This document shows positions 36,836 to 43,972 of a stretch of DNA of 64,000 bases, one piece after another. Numbering within the stretch: position 1 is the first letter of the stretch; each line of letters starts with the position of its first letter. Below the pieces are notes generated by a model. That model was given only the letters and a program-made list of their open reading frames with translations. It did no database searches and was not told where the DNA came from. The position numbers and the translations under genes were made by a program. Source of the DNA: Streptomyces fuscichromogenes (lineage in GTDB: Bacteria > Actinomycetota > Actinomycetes > Streptomycetales > Streptomycetaceae); NCBI RefSeq assembly GCF_014645815.1, contig NZ_BMML01000001.1, forward strand, positions 766,171 through 830,170, in the 5' to 3' direction.

Positions 36836-37505
36836 ACCGGTCCGGACGGCACAGGAACGGGTAGCTCGCCGCCTCCTTCGCGGCCGCGTCCGCGTCGCCC
36901 GCGCGGATCGCCTCGACCAGCCGCGTGTGGTCCATGTACGACTGCGGCGTCAGCTCGGCGCCGACGTCCGCGCGCAGCCACTCCCGCAGTACCTCGCCCA
37001 GGTCGGCGTACATCGCCGTCAGCACGTCGTTGTGCGAGGCGGCCACCACGGCCAGGTGCAGGGTCGCGTCCGCCGTCACGAAGGTCTCCGCGTCCCCCGA
37101 CCGCCAGGCCTGCTCGCGGCGCGCCAGGAGGGCGTCGAGCTGCCTGAGGTCCTTCTCGGTACGCCGGACCGCGGCCAGCCGGGCCGCCGACGACTCCAGG
37201 GTGGAGCGCAGCTCGGCGATGTGCCGGGGGTCGGCCTCGGCGAACCGGCGGTGCATCACACCGGCCAGCTCACTGGTCGCCGCCACGTACGTGCCCGAGC
37301 CCTGGCGGATGTCCAGCAGACCGTTGTGCGCCAGCGCCCGGACGGCCTCCCGGACGGTGTTGCGGGCCACCCCGAGCTGCTCGACCAGCTCCGGCTCGGT
37401 GGGGATGCGCGAGCCCACCGGCCATTCGCCCGAGGTGATCTGGTTCCGCAGCTCGGCGATGACCTGCTCGGACAGCGCCGAGCGGCGCGGATGGCTCAGA
37501 GGCAT
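36813..37505 (-). CDS. GntR/FadR-family transcriptional regulator
   Basis: A 230-residue protein. The N-terminal winged helix is ALSEQVIAELRNQITSGEWPVGSRIPTEPELVEQLGVARNTVREAVRALAHNGLLDIRQGSGTYV in family terms, and the FCD effector domain follows with RSTLESSAARLA and the metal-ligand histidines LHLAVVAASHN and YMDHTRLVEAI. It is divergent from an MFS transporter gene, with a palindrome between them, so it most likely represses that transporter. The C-terminal Ser/Gly tail overlaps the neighbouring gene. Confidence 0.9.
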   Translation of the reverse strand: MPLSHPRRSALSEQVIAELRNQITSGEWPVGSRIPTEPELVEQLGVARNTVREAVRALAHNGLLDIRQGSGTYVAATSELAGVMHRRFAEADPRHIAELRSTLESSAARLAAVRRTEKDLRQLDALLARREQAWRSGDAETFVTADATLHLAVVAASHNDVLTAMYADLGEVLREWLRADVGAELTPQSYMDHTRLVEAIRAGDADAAAKEAASYPFLCRPDRFSSSSGG

Positions 37506-37567
37506 GACACACCTTCGCACGCGAGGACCCGGCGGGAGCGACCGGGCCCGCCCGGGGATGGACAAAT

Positions 37568-37582
37568 AATCATCCCATGATT
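37568..37582. promoter_or_regulatory. Candidate GntR operator
   Basis: AATCATCCCATGATT is a perfect inverted repeat with 6-bp arms and a 3-bp centre. It lies 63 bp upstream of the GntR ATG and 14 bp upstream of the transporter ATG. Such a position would block transporter transcription or translation. Confidence 0.6.
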
Positions 37583-37596
37583 CTATGATAGGTCTC

Positions 37597-38964
37597 ATGG
37601 CAGGCAAGGAAACCGACACCACGAGCTCCATCTCCACGACGGCACAGACGACGGCACAGACGACGGCACTTACGACGGCAGGGACGACGGCGGGGGTGAC
37701 AGCCCGGGCGGTGGCGTCCGACGGGAGCCCCGTGACCGGCACACGCGCGTGGACGACACGGCTGGTCGTCCTCGGCATCGTGCTGTCCGCGGTCAACCTC
37801 CGGCCCGCCATCACCAGCCTCGGCGCACTCCTGGAGGAGGTCCGCGACGGCCTCGGCATGAGCGGCAGCGTGGCCGGGCTGCTCACCTCCGTGCCCCCGC
37901 TCTGCTTCGCGGTCTTCGGCTTCACGGCCCCGCGGCTCGCCCGCCGGTTCGGCCCGGTGGCCGTGGTCTGCGCCGGCATGGTGGCCATCACGGCGGGCCT
38001 GCTGATACGGCCCTACGCCGGGAGCACGGCCGGTTTCCTGGCGGCCAGCGCGCTCGCGCTCATGGGCATCGCGCTCAGCAACGTGCTGATGCCGGTCATC
38101 GTCAAGCGCTGGTTCCCCGACCGGGTCGGCTCCATGACCGGCGTGTACTCGATGGCCCTCGCCGCCGGCACCGCGGTGGCCGCCGCGGTGACCGTGCCCA
38201 CGACCGACGCGCTGGGCGGCGGCTGGCAGGCCGGGCTGGCCGTCTGGGCCGGGCTCGCGGCGGTCGCGGTGCTGCCGTGGGTTCCGCTGCTGCGCGACCG
38301 GGGAACGGCCCCGGCCCCGGCCCCCGCCCCGGAGACCGAGGCACGCGCGCGTGCGGAGCGGCGGCCGCCCGCGCTGCGGATCACCCGCAGCCGTACCGCC
38401 TGGGCGCTCGCGGTGTTCTTCGGACTCCAGGCCACCGCCGCCTACATCACGATGGGCTGGATGGCGCAGATCTTCCGGGACGCGGGCGTCTCCGCGAGCA
38501 CGGCGGGGCTGCTGCTGGCCCTCACCATGGTGATGGGCGTGCCGCTGGCCTTCGTCATCCCGCGGGTGGCCACCCGGCTGCCGCACCAGGGCCCGATCGT
38601 GATCGCACTCGGCGTCTGCGGCCTCGCCGGGTACGCCGGTCTGTACCTCGCGCCCGCCGGTGGTGCCTGGGCCTGGGCCGTTCTGCTCGGCGTCTCGAAC
38701 TGTGCCTTCCCGCTGGCCCTCACCATGGTCGGGATGCGGGCCAGGACCGGCGCGGGTGTCGTCCAGCTCTCCGCCTTCGCCCAGAGCGCCGGATATCTGA
38801 TCTCCATCCCCGGCCCGCTGCTGGTGGGCGTGCTCTACCAGCACAGCGGCGGCTGGGGCCTGCCGATCGCCCTCATGGTCGGCCTGATGATCCCGCAGAT
38901 GGCCGTCGGTGTCCTGGCGGGCCGCGACCGCACGGTGGAGGACGAGGCGGCCGCGGCCGCGTGA
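37597..38964 (+). CDS. MFS transporter of the CynX/NimT type
   Basis: A 455-residue protein. After a Thr/Ala-rich N-terminal stretch come 12 membrane segments. LGIVLSAVNLRPAITSLGALLEEV and NVLMPVIVKRWFPDRVGSMTGVYSMALAAGTA are typical of the CynX/YycB cyanate/nitroimidazole group. The substrate is unknown. Start ATG 37597 is close to the operator palindrome, so the leader is very short. A Pro/Ala/Glu-rich loop separates the two six-helix halves. Confidence 0.87.
   Translation: MAGKETDTTSSISTTAQTTAQTTALTTAGTTAGVTARAVASDGSPVTGTRAWTTRLVVLGIVLSAVNLRPAITSLGALLEEVRDGLGMSGSVAGLLTSVPPLCFAVFGFTAPRLARRFGPVAVVCAGMVAITAGLLIRPYAGSTAGFLAASALALMGIALSNVLMPVIVKRWFPDRVGSMTGVYSMALAAGTAVAAAVTVPTTDALGGGWQAGLAVWAGLAAVAVLPWVPLLRDRGTAPAPAPAPETEARARAERRPPALRITRSRTAWALAVFFGLQATAAYITMGWMAQIFRDAGVSASTAGLLLALTMVMGVPLAFVIPRVATRLPHQGPIVIALGVCGLAGYAGLYLAPAGGAWAWAVLLGVSNCAFPLALTMVGMRARTGAGVVQLSAFAQSAGYLISIPGPLLVGVLYQHSGGWGLPIALMVGLMIPQMAVGVLAGRDRTVEDEAAAAA
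37636..37695 (+). repeat. Five 12-bp tandem repeats in the transporter N-terminus
   Basis: ACGACGGCACAG-type units (ACG ACG GCN NNN) repeat five times and encode TTAQ TTAQ TTAL TTAG TTAG. The copies differ only in the last codon or two. The repeat lies before the first membrane segment, so copy-number changes would be tolerated. Confidence 0.75.
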
Positions 38965-39020
38965 CGTGTCGCGGCCACCCCGCGCGGCCCTTCGCCTTCC
39001 GGGGGTGTCAGACTGGGTCC

Positions 39021-39137
39021 ATGCCAGTGCTCGACCCGAACCCCCAGAACGGCCAGAGGAAGATGCTGATCGTCTTCGGCTCGTTCTTCGCCATCTTCAT
39101 CGTCATCGCTGTCATCGCGACCCTCGCGTCACCCTGA
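39021..39137 (+). CDS. SGM_5486-type transporter-associated micro-protein
   Basis: A 38-residue protein, MPVLDPNPQNGQRKMLIVFG then a membrane segment. I recognise the sequence as the Streptomyces SGM_5486 family, found just downstream of MFS transporter genes. Its role is not established. It lies 56 bp after the transporter stop. Confidence 0.85.
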   Translation: MPVLDPNPQNGQRKMLIVFGSFFAIFIVIAVIATLASP

Positions 39138-39154
39138 CCGCAGCCCCGCGGCCG

Positions 39155-39186
39155 ATGGTGGGGCTAGCCCCACCATCCCCTAGGGG
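39155..39186. promoter_or_regulatory. Two adjacent perfect palindromes
   Basis: ATGGTGGGGCTAGCCCCACCAT (22 bp, 39155-39176; arms of 11) is followed directly by CCCCTAGGGG (39177-39186). The first could fold as a terminator for the micro-protein gene. With no loop it is equally likely to be a protein-binding site. Confidence 0.5.
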
Positions 39187-39303
39187 GTGAGGGTCAGGGT
39201 CAAGTGGGTGGATCACCGGATGGGTTGGCGACCGCGGATTCCGTAGTTTCGTGGTGTGGCCGCGAGGACGGCCGACGGACCCCGGCGACCAGCGGAGGCG
39301 ATC

Positions 39304-39510
39304 ATGCCGGCCCTAACGCACACCCGGCCCCACCCGGCGACCCCGGGCAGTGTGGACATCCGGCTCCCCTGGTGGGCGCTCGCCCTTCCCGCGCTCGCCT
39401 TCGTCGCGCTGCTGATTCTCATACTGAACCCGGCGGACGCCCACGCGGCCACCGGCGACCCCGCCGTCACCCATCTCTTCGAGCGTGTCCAGCAGCTCGT
39501 CACCCGCTAG
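39304..39510 (+). CDS. Small single-pass membrane protein
   Basis: A 68-residue protein with one membrane segment (LPWWALALPALAFVALLILIL), preceded by a His/Pro-rich start and followed by AHAATGDPAVTHLFERVQQLV. ATG 39304 is preferred over GTG 39256 because GGAGG lies 5-10 nt upstream. No family is recognised, but codon use supports coding. Confidence 0.7.
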   Translation: MPALTHTRPHPATPGSVDIRLPWWALALPALAFVALLILILNPADAHAATGDPAVTHLFERVQQLVTR

Positions 39511-39589
39511 CCACCGCCCCTCCGGACAGCGCGAATCCGCATGTCAACTCCCTGCGCCCGATGGCCTGTTTCATGCGAAGCTGGGTGCC

Positions 39590-40108
39590 ATGAGCGTCGC
39601 AGAACCCCGCAGGATTGTCCTCTTCCGCCATGCGAAAGCCGACTGGCCACAGGTGACCGACCACGAGCGGCCGCTCGCTGACCGGGGCCGAACGGACGCC
39701 GCCGTCGCCGGACGCAAGCTGGCGGACAGCGGCATCACCTTCGACCTGGCCCTGTGCTCCACCTCCGTGCGTACCCGGGAGACCTGGAAGCTCGCCGTCC
39801 ACGAGCTCGCGCACCGGCCGAAAACCGTCTATGAGGAGCGGGTGTACGAGGCCTCGCCGGGCGAGCTGATCGCCGTGCTCAACGAGGTGCCCGACGACGT
39901 ACAGAACGTGATCCTCATCGGTCACAACCCCGGCGTGCACGGTGTGACCGAGATCCTCGCCGGCACCGCCGAGGATGACGCCCGCGAGTGGATGAACCGC
40001 CGGGGCTTTCCCGCCGCCGCCTTCGCGGTCGTGACGCACGAGGGCTCCTGGAAGACCCTGGAGCCCGGCGTGGCCACCCTCGCGGACTACTGGGCGCCCT
40101 CCGAATGA
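39590..40108 (+). CDS. SixA-type histidine phosphatase
   Basis: A 172-residue histidine-phosphatase superfamily protein. LFRHAKADWPQ carries the phospho-accepting His, SVRTRETW the second conserved Arg, and LIGHNPGVHGV the second His. SixA enzymes dephosphorylate phosphohistidine on phosphotransfer proteins. The target here is unknown. A strong terminator follows. Confidence 0.88.
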   Translation: MSVAEPRRIVLFRHAKADWPQVTDHERPLADRGRTDAAVAGRKLADSGITFDLALCSTSVRTRETWKLAVHELAHRPKTVYEERVYEASPGELIAVLNEVPDDVQNVILIGHNPGVHGVTEILAGTAEDDAREWMNRRGFPAAAFAVVTHEGSWKTLEPGVATLADYWAPSE

Positions 40109-40139
40109 GACCACCGCACCATCACTGACCTGGGACGCC

Positions 40140-40179
40140 GAGGGGGCCCGGCACCATGGAGACGGTGCCGGGCCCCCTC
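40140..40179. terminator. Bidirectional terminator between sixA-like gene and serB
   Basis: GAGGGGGCCCGGCACC (40140-40155) pairs perfectly with GGTGCCGGGCCCCCTC (40164-40179), a 16-bp stem with an 8-nt loop. It lies between two convergent genes. Confidence 0.9.
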
Positions 40180-40214
40180 GTGTCCGGACTTGCGTGCCGG
40201 ATCGGCCGGACGGG

Positions 40215-41423
40215 TCAGCTCTCGTCGTGGGTGTCGGCCGCCTCGACCTCTTCGCGGGTGACGCCCAGCAGATAGAGCACCGTGTCGAGGAACGGGAAGT
40301 TCACCGCGGTGTGCGCGGCCTCGCGGACCACCGGCTTGGCGTTGAAGGCGACACCGAGACCGGCCGCGTTCAGCATGTCCAGATCATTGGCGCCGTCGCC
40401 GATGGCCACCGTCTGCACCAGCGGCACACCCGCCTCGGCGGCGAACCGGCGCAGCAGCCGCGCCTTCCCCGCCCGGTCCACGATCTCGCCGGTCACCCGG
40501 CCGGTCAGCTTCCCGTCGACGATCTCCAGGGTGTTGGCCTGGGCGAAGTCCAGCCCCAGCCGCTCCTTCAGATCGTCGGTGACCTGGGTGAAACCGCCCG
40601 AGACGACGCCGACTTGGTAGCCGAGCCGCTTCAGCGTACGGATCAGGGTCCGCGCGCCCGGCGTCAGCCGCACCTCCGTGCGCACCTTCTGCACGACCGA
40701 CTCGTCCAGCCCCTTCAGCAGCGCCACGCGCGCGTGCAGCGACTGCTCGAAGTCCAGCTCGCCGCGCATCGCGGCCGCCGTCACCGCGGCGACCTGGTCC
40801 TCGCAGCCGGCGTGCGCGGCGAAGAGCTCGATCACCTCGTCCTGGATGAGGGTCGAGTCCACGTCCATGACGACGAGGCGCTGGGCCCGCCGGTGCAGGC
40901 CCGCCGCCACGACCGCGATGTCCACGCCGAGCTCGGCCGCGTCGGAGGCCAGGGCGGTGCGCAGCGGCTCGGTCTCCACGCCGGACACCGCGAACTCGAC
41001 CGCTGTCACCGGGTACTTGGCCAGCCGGAAGATACGGTCGATGTTGCCGCCGGTCTTGGCGATCCGGGCGGCGATGGCGGCCGTCGACTCGGCGGTCAGG
41101 GGGTGGCCGAGGACGGTGACCAGGGAACGGCCGAGACCGCGCGGACGGTTGTCGCCACGGCCGGAGATGATCTCCGCCTGCATCTTCATCGACTCGGCCC
41201 AGCTGTGCACGGTCGCCCGGAGGTCGCCCTCCAGCCCCGCCGGGGGCTGGGTCACGAGCGCGCACAGCACCAGGCGGCCTCGCGTGACGACCTGCTCGAT
41301 GTCGACCACGTCGACCATGTAGGCGGCAAGAGTGTCGAAGAGGCCGGCCGTGATGCCCGGCCTGTCCTTGCCGAAAATCTTGACGAGGAGAGTGGGGAGC
41401 TCGGAGGTCTGCGCATCGCTCAT
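40215..41423 (-). CDS. serB: Phosphoserine phosphatase SerB
   Basis: A 402-residue protein. Two ACT-like domains (LLVKIFGKDRPGITAGLFDTL and LVTVLGHPLTAESTAAIAARIA) precede a HAD phosphatase with the nucleophile motif MDVDSTLIQDEVIEL, VGVVSGGFTQV, and IGDGANDLDML. It makes serine from phosphoserine, and the ACT domains suggest serine feedback. ATG 41423 starts directly before the first ACT domain. Confidence 0.94.
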   Translation of the reverse strand: MSDAQTSELPTLLVKIFGKDRPGITAGLFDTLAAYMVDVVDIEQVVTRGRLVLCALVTQPPAGLEGDLRATVHSWAESMKMQAEIISGRGDNRPRGLGRSLVTVLGHPLTAESTAAIAARIAKTGGNIDRIFRLAKYPVTAVEFAVSGVETEPLRTALASDAAELGVDIAVVAAGLHRRAQRLVVMDVDSTLIQDEVIELFAAHAGCEDQVAAVTAAAMRGELDFEQSLHARVALLKGLDESVVQKVRTEVRLTPGARTLIRTLKRLGYQVGVVSGGFTQVTDDLKERLGLDFAQANTLEIVDGKLTGRVTGEIVDRAGKARLLRRFAAEAGVPLVQTVAIGDGANDLDMLNAAGLGVAFNAKPVVREAAHTAVNFPFLDTVLYLLGVTREEVEAADTHDES

Positions 41424-41647
41424 GGTGTGACCACCGTAACCGGCACCCAGTGCCTGCGGCGCAGGTGGTCCGCCTGACGGACACGGAACAATAGGTGTCG
41501 GGCCGGTGTCGGACGCTTTGATTCCGGACTACGGGCGAACGTGCGTGCGATGTCGACGGCCGGGACGGTGGTGCACCCGGCCGTGTCTCCACGCGCGGTC
41601 CGGCCCTGGTCAGGCACCGGGACGCGCGCACGGCGAACGCCACGATC

Positions 41648-41707
41648 CCGTAGCCGTAGCCGTAGCCGTAGCCGTAGCCGTAGCCGTAGCCGTAGCCGTA
41701 GCCGTAG
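41648..41707. repeat. Hexanucleotide repeat (CCGTAG)10
   Basis: Exactly ten head-to-tail copies of CCGTAG form a perfect 60-bp tract. It lies in the gap 41424-41748 between serB and the DUF6350 gene, both on the minus strand. Minus-strand reading gives Leu-Arg, Tyr-Gly or Thr-Ala dipeptide repeats, none within a convincing gene. The rest of the gap shows no gene. Such tracts change length by slippage. Confidence 0.95.
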
Positions 41708-41748
41708 CTCGGCGTGGTGTCCGGCGGTGCTCGGCGCGGTGTCCGGTC

Positions 41749-43740
41749 TCACCGCTGGGGCCGCCTGGGCGGCGGAGGCGGTGGGGGAGGAGGCGGTGGC
41801 GGCGGAGGTGGCCCGGCGTTCGGGTCGCCCTGGGAACCGTCGGGGCGCCGTGCGCCCGGCCGGGGGCGTGGGGAGCGGGGCGGTGGGTCGAACGGGCGGG
41901 CCATGGTGGGAGCGCCGTACACATCGCCCGAGCCGGGCGGCGGTTCGTCGGAGCGGGACCCGCCATCCGGGCGGCTCTCCTGCGGTGCCCGCCGGCCGTC
42001 GTCCGCCGGGGGCGATGCGCCCGGCGGACGACGGCCCGGGGCGACGGGGCGGTCCGCGGGTGCCGCCCCTGCCCCCTGCGCTCCGCCGGACCAGGACCCC
42101 CGGTCCCGGCCGCCCCCCGTCTCCCGCAGCCCCTCCGGTACCCGGAGATAGGGGTTCGTGTTCGGATTCGGCGGACGGTACGGGGTCCCCGGCGCGTAGG
42201 GCCCCGCCCCCTCGCGCCCGGCCCGTCCCGGAACGCCGCCGGCCTCCTGAGGGGCGGCCCAGCCGCCCGCTCCGCCGTGCTCCGCGTCACCCAGTGCCAG
42301 GGGAGCCGCGCGGGACCCGGCCGCGCCGGTCACCCATGCCAGCAGCGCCCCCGCGGCCCCCGCCGCCGCACCCCAGACCGCGCCGAGCAGCAGCGCCATG
42401 CCCAGTTGTCCGTGCAGTCGGATCCCCGCGCCGAACGCGTCGAAGCCCAGCACCGAGAGCGAGGCGTCCACCGACACGTCCGTCAGCCAGGCCAGCAACG
42501 GCAGCGTGAGCGCGGTGGCGATCCCCAGCCGCACGGCGCACCGCCCGGCGAGACCGAGCGCGCCGGAACGCGGGCCCGGCCCGTCCGGGCCCCTCACGGC
42601 GGTCCGTCCCACCGCGGTCCGTCCCACGGGAGTGCGGACTGCCGTGAACACGCCGGCCAGCAGCATCAGCAGCGACGCCGCGACCCCCAGCAGCCACACC
42701 CGCCCGTCCAGGCCGACCAGGTGGCCCAGGGTCACCGACTGGTCGGACTTCGAGTTCAGGAGGTCGTCCAGGGGGTGCGGCAGGAACATGGTCAGGACAC
42801 CGGTGGCCCGGCCGTCGAAGGGGACGAAGAGACCGATCGGAATGCCCAGCCAGACGCCGTTCGGGGCGCCGAGCAGGGCCGCGCCCATGATCCGGGCCGG
42901 GTGCGGGTCGCCGATCGCCGCGTAGGCCGCCGCCGCCCACCCGGCCGCCACGGCCACCAGGAGCACCGTCACCAGCGCCGAGGCCGCCGGCCGCACCACC
43001 CGGTGCACGGCCTCCCAGTCGCGCGGCAGCGGAGTCCGGCGCGAGGCCAGCAGCGCGATCAGCAGGATGCCCGCCGACCAGCCGAGGCCGCCGAGCAGGG
43101 TCGCCGCCGTGTCCACGCTGAAGCCGACCGCGGCCTTCGCGTTCACCAGGTCGCCGAGGCGGTCCGGCAGCAGCCCGCCGATGTCACCGATGCCGGGGAT
43201 CTTCAGCCCGCCACCACCGCCACCGCTCCCGCCCCCCGCGAGCCGGTCCAGGCCGAGCGCACCGCCGTCGATCGTCACGACGGAGTGCCCCGCCCAGGCC
43301 AGTCCGCCCAGCGTCGCCACGAACAGCGCCACCACCGAGCCCGCGCGGGTCAGCAGTTCGGCCCTGCTGATCACAACTCCGGCCGTGCGCAGGGACCGTA
43401 AGAAGAACCATGACAAAAGGAGCGCACCGACCAGGCTCACCCCCAATGGCGTGATCTGGATGGCCGTGGTGGCCTCCGCTCCCTTCAGACCGAAAGCGGA
43501 CAGATCTCCGTCCGGGGTGACCGAACCACCCGCCCCGAGTGCCACAACGGCCGCGGTCATCGGGCCCAGCGAGCCCGCCGCGTCGGCCCGCAGTAGATGC
43601 AGACCCAGCGCCGCCGTACCCGCCATGCCGATCAACGCCCAGCTCACGGCGGCGATCGCGGACAGCAGGATGTCGGCCCACGGCAACCGCGCGCCGTGCC
43701 TCGCGTGTTCGACTCCCGTGTCATACGCACCAGCACTCAT
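41749..43740 (-). CDS. DUF6350 polytopic membrane protein
   Basis: A 663-residue protein. About 430 residues hold some 10 membrane segments (DILLSAIAAVSWALIGMAG; TPLGVSLVGALLLSWFFL and others). A hydrophilic Pro/Gly/Arg-rich cytoplasmic tail of 200 residues ends in a run of about 15 prolines (DNA 41760-41815). This is the actinobacterial DUF6350 family, whose function is unknown. ATG 43740 is the start. The proline run and the hexanucleotide tract just beyond make the 3' end repeat-prone. Confidence 0.85.
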   Translation of the reverse strand: MSAGAYDTGVEHARHGARLPWADILLSAIAAVSWALIGMAGTAALGLHLLRADAAGSLGPMTAAVVALGAGGSVTPDGDLSAFGLKGAEATTAIQITPLGVSLVGALLLSWFFLRSLRTAGVVISRAELLTRAGSVVALFVATLGGLAWAGHSVVTIDGGALGLDRLAGGGSGGGGGGLKIPGIGDIGGLLPDRLGDLVNAKAAVGFSVDTAATLLGGLGWSAGILLIALLASRRTPLPRDWEAVHRVVRPAASALVTVLLVAVAAGWAAAAYAAIGDPHPARIMGAALLGAPNGVWLGIPIGLFVPFDGRATGVLTMFLPHPLDDLLNSKSDQSVTLGHLVGLDGRVWLLGVAASLLMLLAGVFTAVRTPVGRTAVGRTAVRGPDGPGPRSGALGLAGRCAVRLGIATALTLPLLAWLTDVSVDASLSVLGFDAFGAGIRLHGQLGMALLLGAVWGAAAGAAGALLAWVTGAAGSRAAPLALGDAEHGGAGGWAAPQEAGGVPGRAGREGAGPYAPGTPYRPPNPNTNPYLRVPEGLRETGGGRDRGSWSGGAQGAGAAPADRPVAPGRRPPGASPPADDGRRAPQESRPDGGSRSDEPPPGSGDVYGAPTMARPFDPPPRSPRPRPGARRPDGSQGDPNAGPPPPPPPPPPPPPPPRRPQR

Positions 43741-43972
43741 GACAGGCCCCCCGATCCGCAGCCGTCCCGGACCACTCCGTCGCGCTTGTCCCCCTCGCGT
43801 GGATTACCACTCTCCGGCCCGGTTTCAACCCCGTCAACGGAAAGAGTTGAAGCGCTCGTAGGAGGCCCGCACAAGGCCCGGCTTTCGGTCAGAGGGCCGA
43901 GCCTGAAATAGTTCCCGACGATGTTCGACATCCCTAGACTCCCTGTGATGGGGGTAACTCGGGGGACTACTC

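Noticed and set aside
41424..41752. A Leu-Arg, Tyr-Gly or Thr-Ala repeat peptide encoded by the hexanucleotide tract
   Set aside because: All three minus-strand frames are open only because the unit is 6 bp. There is no ribosome site or conserved flanking sequence.
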